The position numbers and the translations under genes are program-made. Positions 10,739 to 11,611 of a DNA stretch of 11,611 nt are shown piece by piece; positions within the stretch are counted from its first letter, which is position 1; every line of letters begins with the position of its first letter. The notes beneath the pieces were generated by a model. That model saw only the letters and a program-made list of their open reading frames with translations, was not told the origin of the DNA and did no database searches. This DNA is from an uncultured Eubacteriales bacterium. Its GTDB lineage: Bacteria > Bacillota > Clostridia > Oscillospirales > Ruminococcaceae. The DNA lies in the NCBI GenBank assembly GCA_902493155.1, contig CABUOE010000059.1, forward strand, positions 1 through 11,611, in the 5' to 3' direction.

Positions 10739-11611
10739 TTACGGTTGCTTTTCCTGCTTGTCCGCCTTCCGAAAGGGCAGCGGAATCTCCGACAGCACCA
10801 GCCCGAACAGAGTGAGCACTGTCCCGATGAGGGCCACGGCGGTGATCTTCTCTTTGAGCACCAGAGCCGAAGTGATGATGGTCACCACCGGGGTAAAGTA
10901 GATGTAAACGCTGGTCTTGACCGCGCCGATGTACTTGGTGGCCAGATTCCAGCTGACAAAACAGGCCGCCGACGCGATGATGCCCAGGAATAGAATGTTA
11001 AAGAGGTTGACGGGCTTTAGAAACAGCGACCAATCGGGGCTGAAATCCATCAGGAACAGGGCCGGGATCATGAAGACGATGCCGTAAAAGAACATTCGCC
11101 GGGTGGTCTGGACAGTGTTGTAGCCAAAGTCGGCGATTTTCCGAACGAGAATCGAGTAAACGCCCCAGATCGCCGCCGCCAAAACCGCCAGAAGGTCGCC
11201 TAACGGGTTCAGCTTCAAGACGGTACTGCCGTTGAAGCTGATGAGCACGATACCAGAAATCGCCGCCACGAAGCCGATGAAAAACTGGGGCCGCAGCCGT
11301 TCGCCGTACAGGAAAAAGTGGGCAAAAATCGCCGTGAAGAAAGGCGCGATAGAGACGATGACCCCGATGTTGGAGGCAAAGGAATAGGTCAGGGCGATAT
11401 TCTCCAAGAGGTAGTAAAGCGTCGTACCGCAAAGCCCCGCCCCCATGAAATAGAGCTCGTGCTTTCGCTCCCGAGGCCGGAACCGATGGGGGTAAAAGAA
11501 AAAGAGGGCCACAAACCCGATGACGAAGCGGATAAAGAGAATTTCCACCGGGGAAAAATCTCGCAGAAGAATCTTGGAGGAAATAAAGGTGGTTCCCCAC
11601 ACGAGGATGGT
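10739..11611 (-). CDS. EamA/DMT-superfamily transporter, 5' end outside the window
   Basis: 290 codons are visible. The frame is open to the window edge (TILVWGTTFISSK), so the GTG at 11602 is an internal valine and the true start, probably only about 10 residues further, lies outside. Two EamA repeats of about five helices each are apparent; the first contains ENIALTYSFASNIGVIVSIAPFFTAIFAHFFLYGERL-type helices 3-4 and the second WNLATKYIGAVKTSVYIYFTPVVTIITSALVLKEKI-type equivalents (both given only to locate the repeats). The glutamate after helix 4 in each repeat (GERL, KEKI) is characteristic. These carriers move metabolites such as amino acids or nucleotide precursors, often outward; the substrate is unknown. 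It is convergent with the M55 operon and ends in a short charged tail (RKADKQEKQP). Confidence 0.93.
   Translation of the reverse strand, partial: TILVWGTTFISSKILLRDFSPVEILFIRFVIGFVALFFFYPHRFRPRERKHELYFMGAGLCGTTLYYLLENIALTYSFASNIGVIVSIAPFFTAIFAHFFLYGERLRPQFFIGFVAAISGIVLISFNGSTVLKLNPLGDLLAVLAAAIWGVYSILVRKIADFGYNTVQTTRRMFFYGIVFMIPALFLMDFSPDWSLFLKPVNLFNILFLGIIASAACFVSWNLATKYIGAVKTSVYIYFTPVVTIITSALVLKEKITAVALIGTVLTLFGLVLSEIPLPFRKADKQEKQP

Overview
The window looks like an ordinary chromosomal stretch from a Clostridia-type Firmicute, most likely an Oscillospirales (Ruminococcaceae-like) gut or anaerobic bacterium. Four things suggest this: strong AGGAGG-type ribosome sites; sharp TTGACA-17-TATAAT promoters in AT-rich gaps between moderately GC-rich genes; compact intrinsic terminators after almost every unit; and a gene set (DUF4180, MmcQ/YjbR, a short pyrophosphatase-like protein, an M55 D-aminopeptidase, AraC and LacI regulators) that I associate with that group. 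The taxonomic call is inference. I see no rRNA, tRNA, CRISPR array, insertion sequence, integrase or phage gene.

Layout. 1-142 (-): a possible 5' end of a gene leaving the window, weakly supported. 267-1157 (-): AraC/XylS-type regulator with its own promoter and terminator. 1320-2117 (-): ZIP/GufA metal transporter with a near-consensus promoter at 2305-2333 and a roughly 180-nt leader rich in inverted repeats. 2510-3511 (-): LacI-family regulator, divergent from 3858-5021 (+), a single Gfo/Idh/MocA oxidoreductase. Their shared 346-bp gap holds a promoter for each gene, two inverted repeats on the lacI side and a 12-bp tandem repeat on the oxidoreductase side. 5146-6330 (+): polytopic membrane protein with a long Pro/Ser/acidic C-terminal tail. 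8235-6433 (-): a PHP phosphoesterase, DUF4180 protein and GNAT acetyltransferase operon. Upstream of it sits an apparently self-contained small unit (promoter, 30-codon ORF at 8467-8375, terminator) that reads toward the operon. 8683-8925 (+): an 80-aa two-helix membrane protein. 9116-10693 (+): an operon of M55 D-aminopeptidase, MmcQ/YjbR protein and short pyrophosphatase-like protein, the last two overlapping by 8 nt. 10739-11611 (-): EamA/DMT transporter cut by the window edge.

How the parts may work together. The LacI/oxidoreductase pair looks like a sugar- or cyclitol-responsive control module with one enzyme. The ZIP gene is probably controlled at its promoter or leader. The M55 operon is plausibly linked to D-amino-acid peptide turnover, though its two partners have no known tie to that. 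Nothing here is a clear defence or mobile system. The least explained features are the 30-codon unit at 8310-8531, the ZIP leader, the lacI/oxidoreductase control region, and the pyrophosphatase-like protein that lacks canonical active-site residues.
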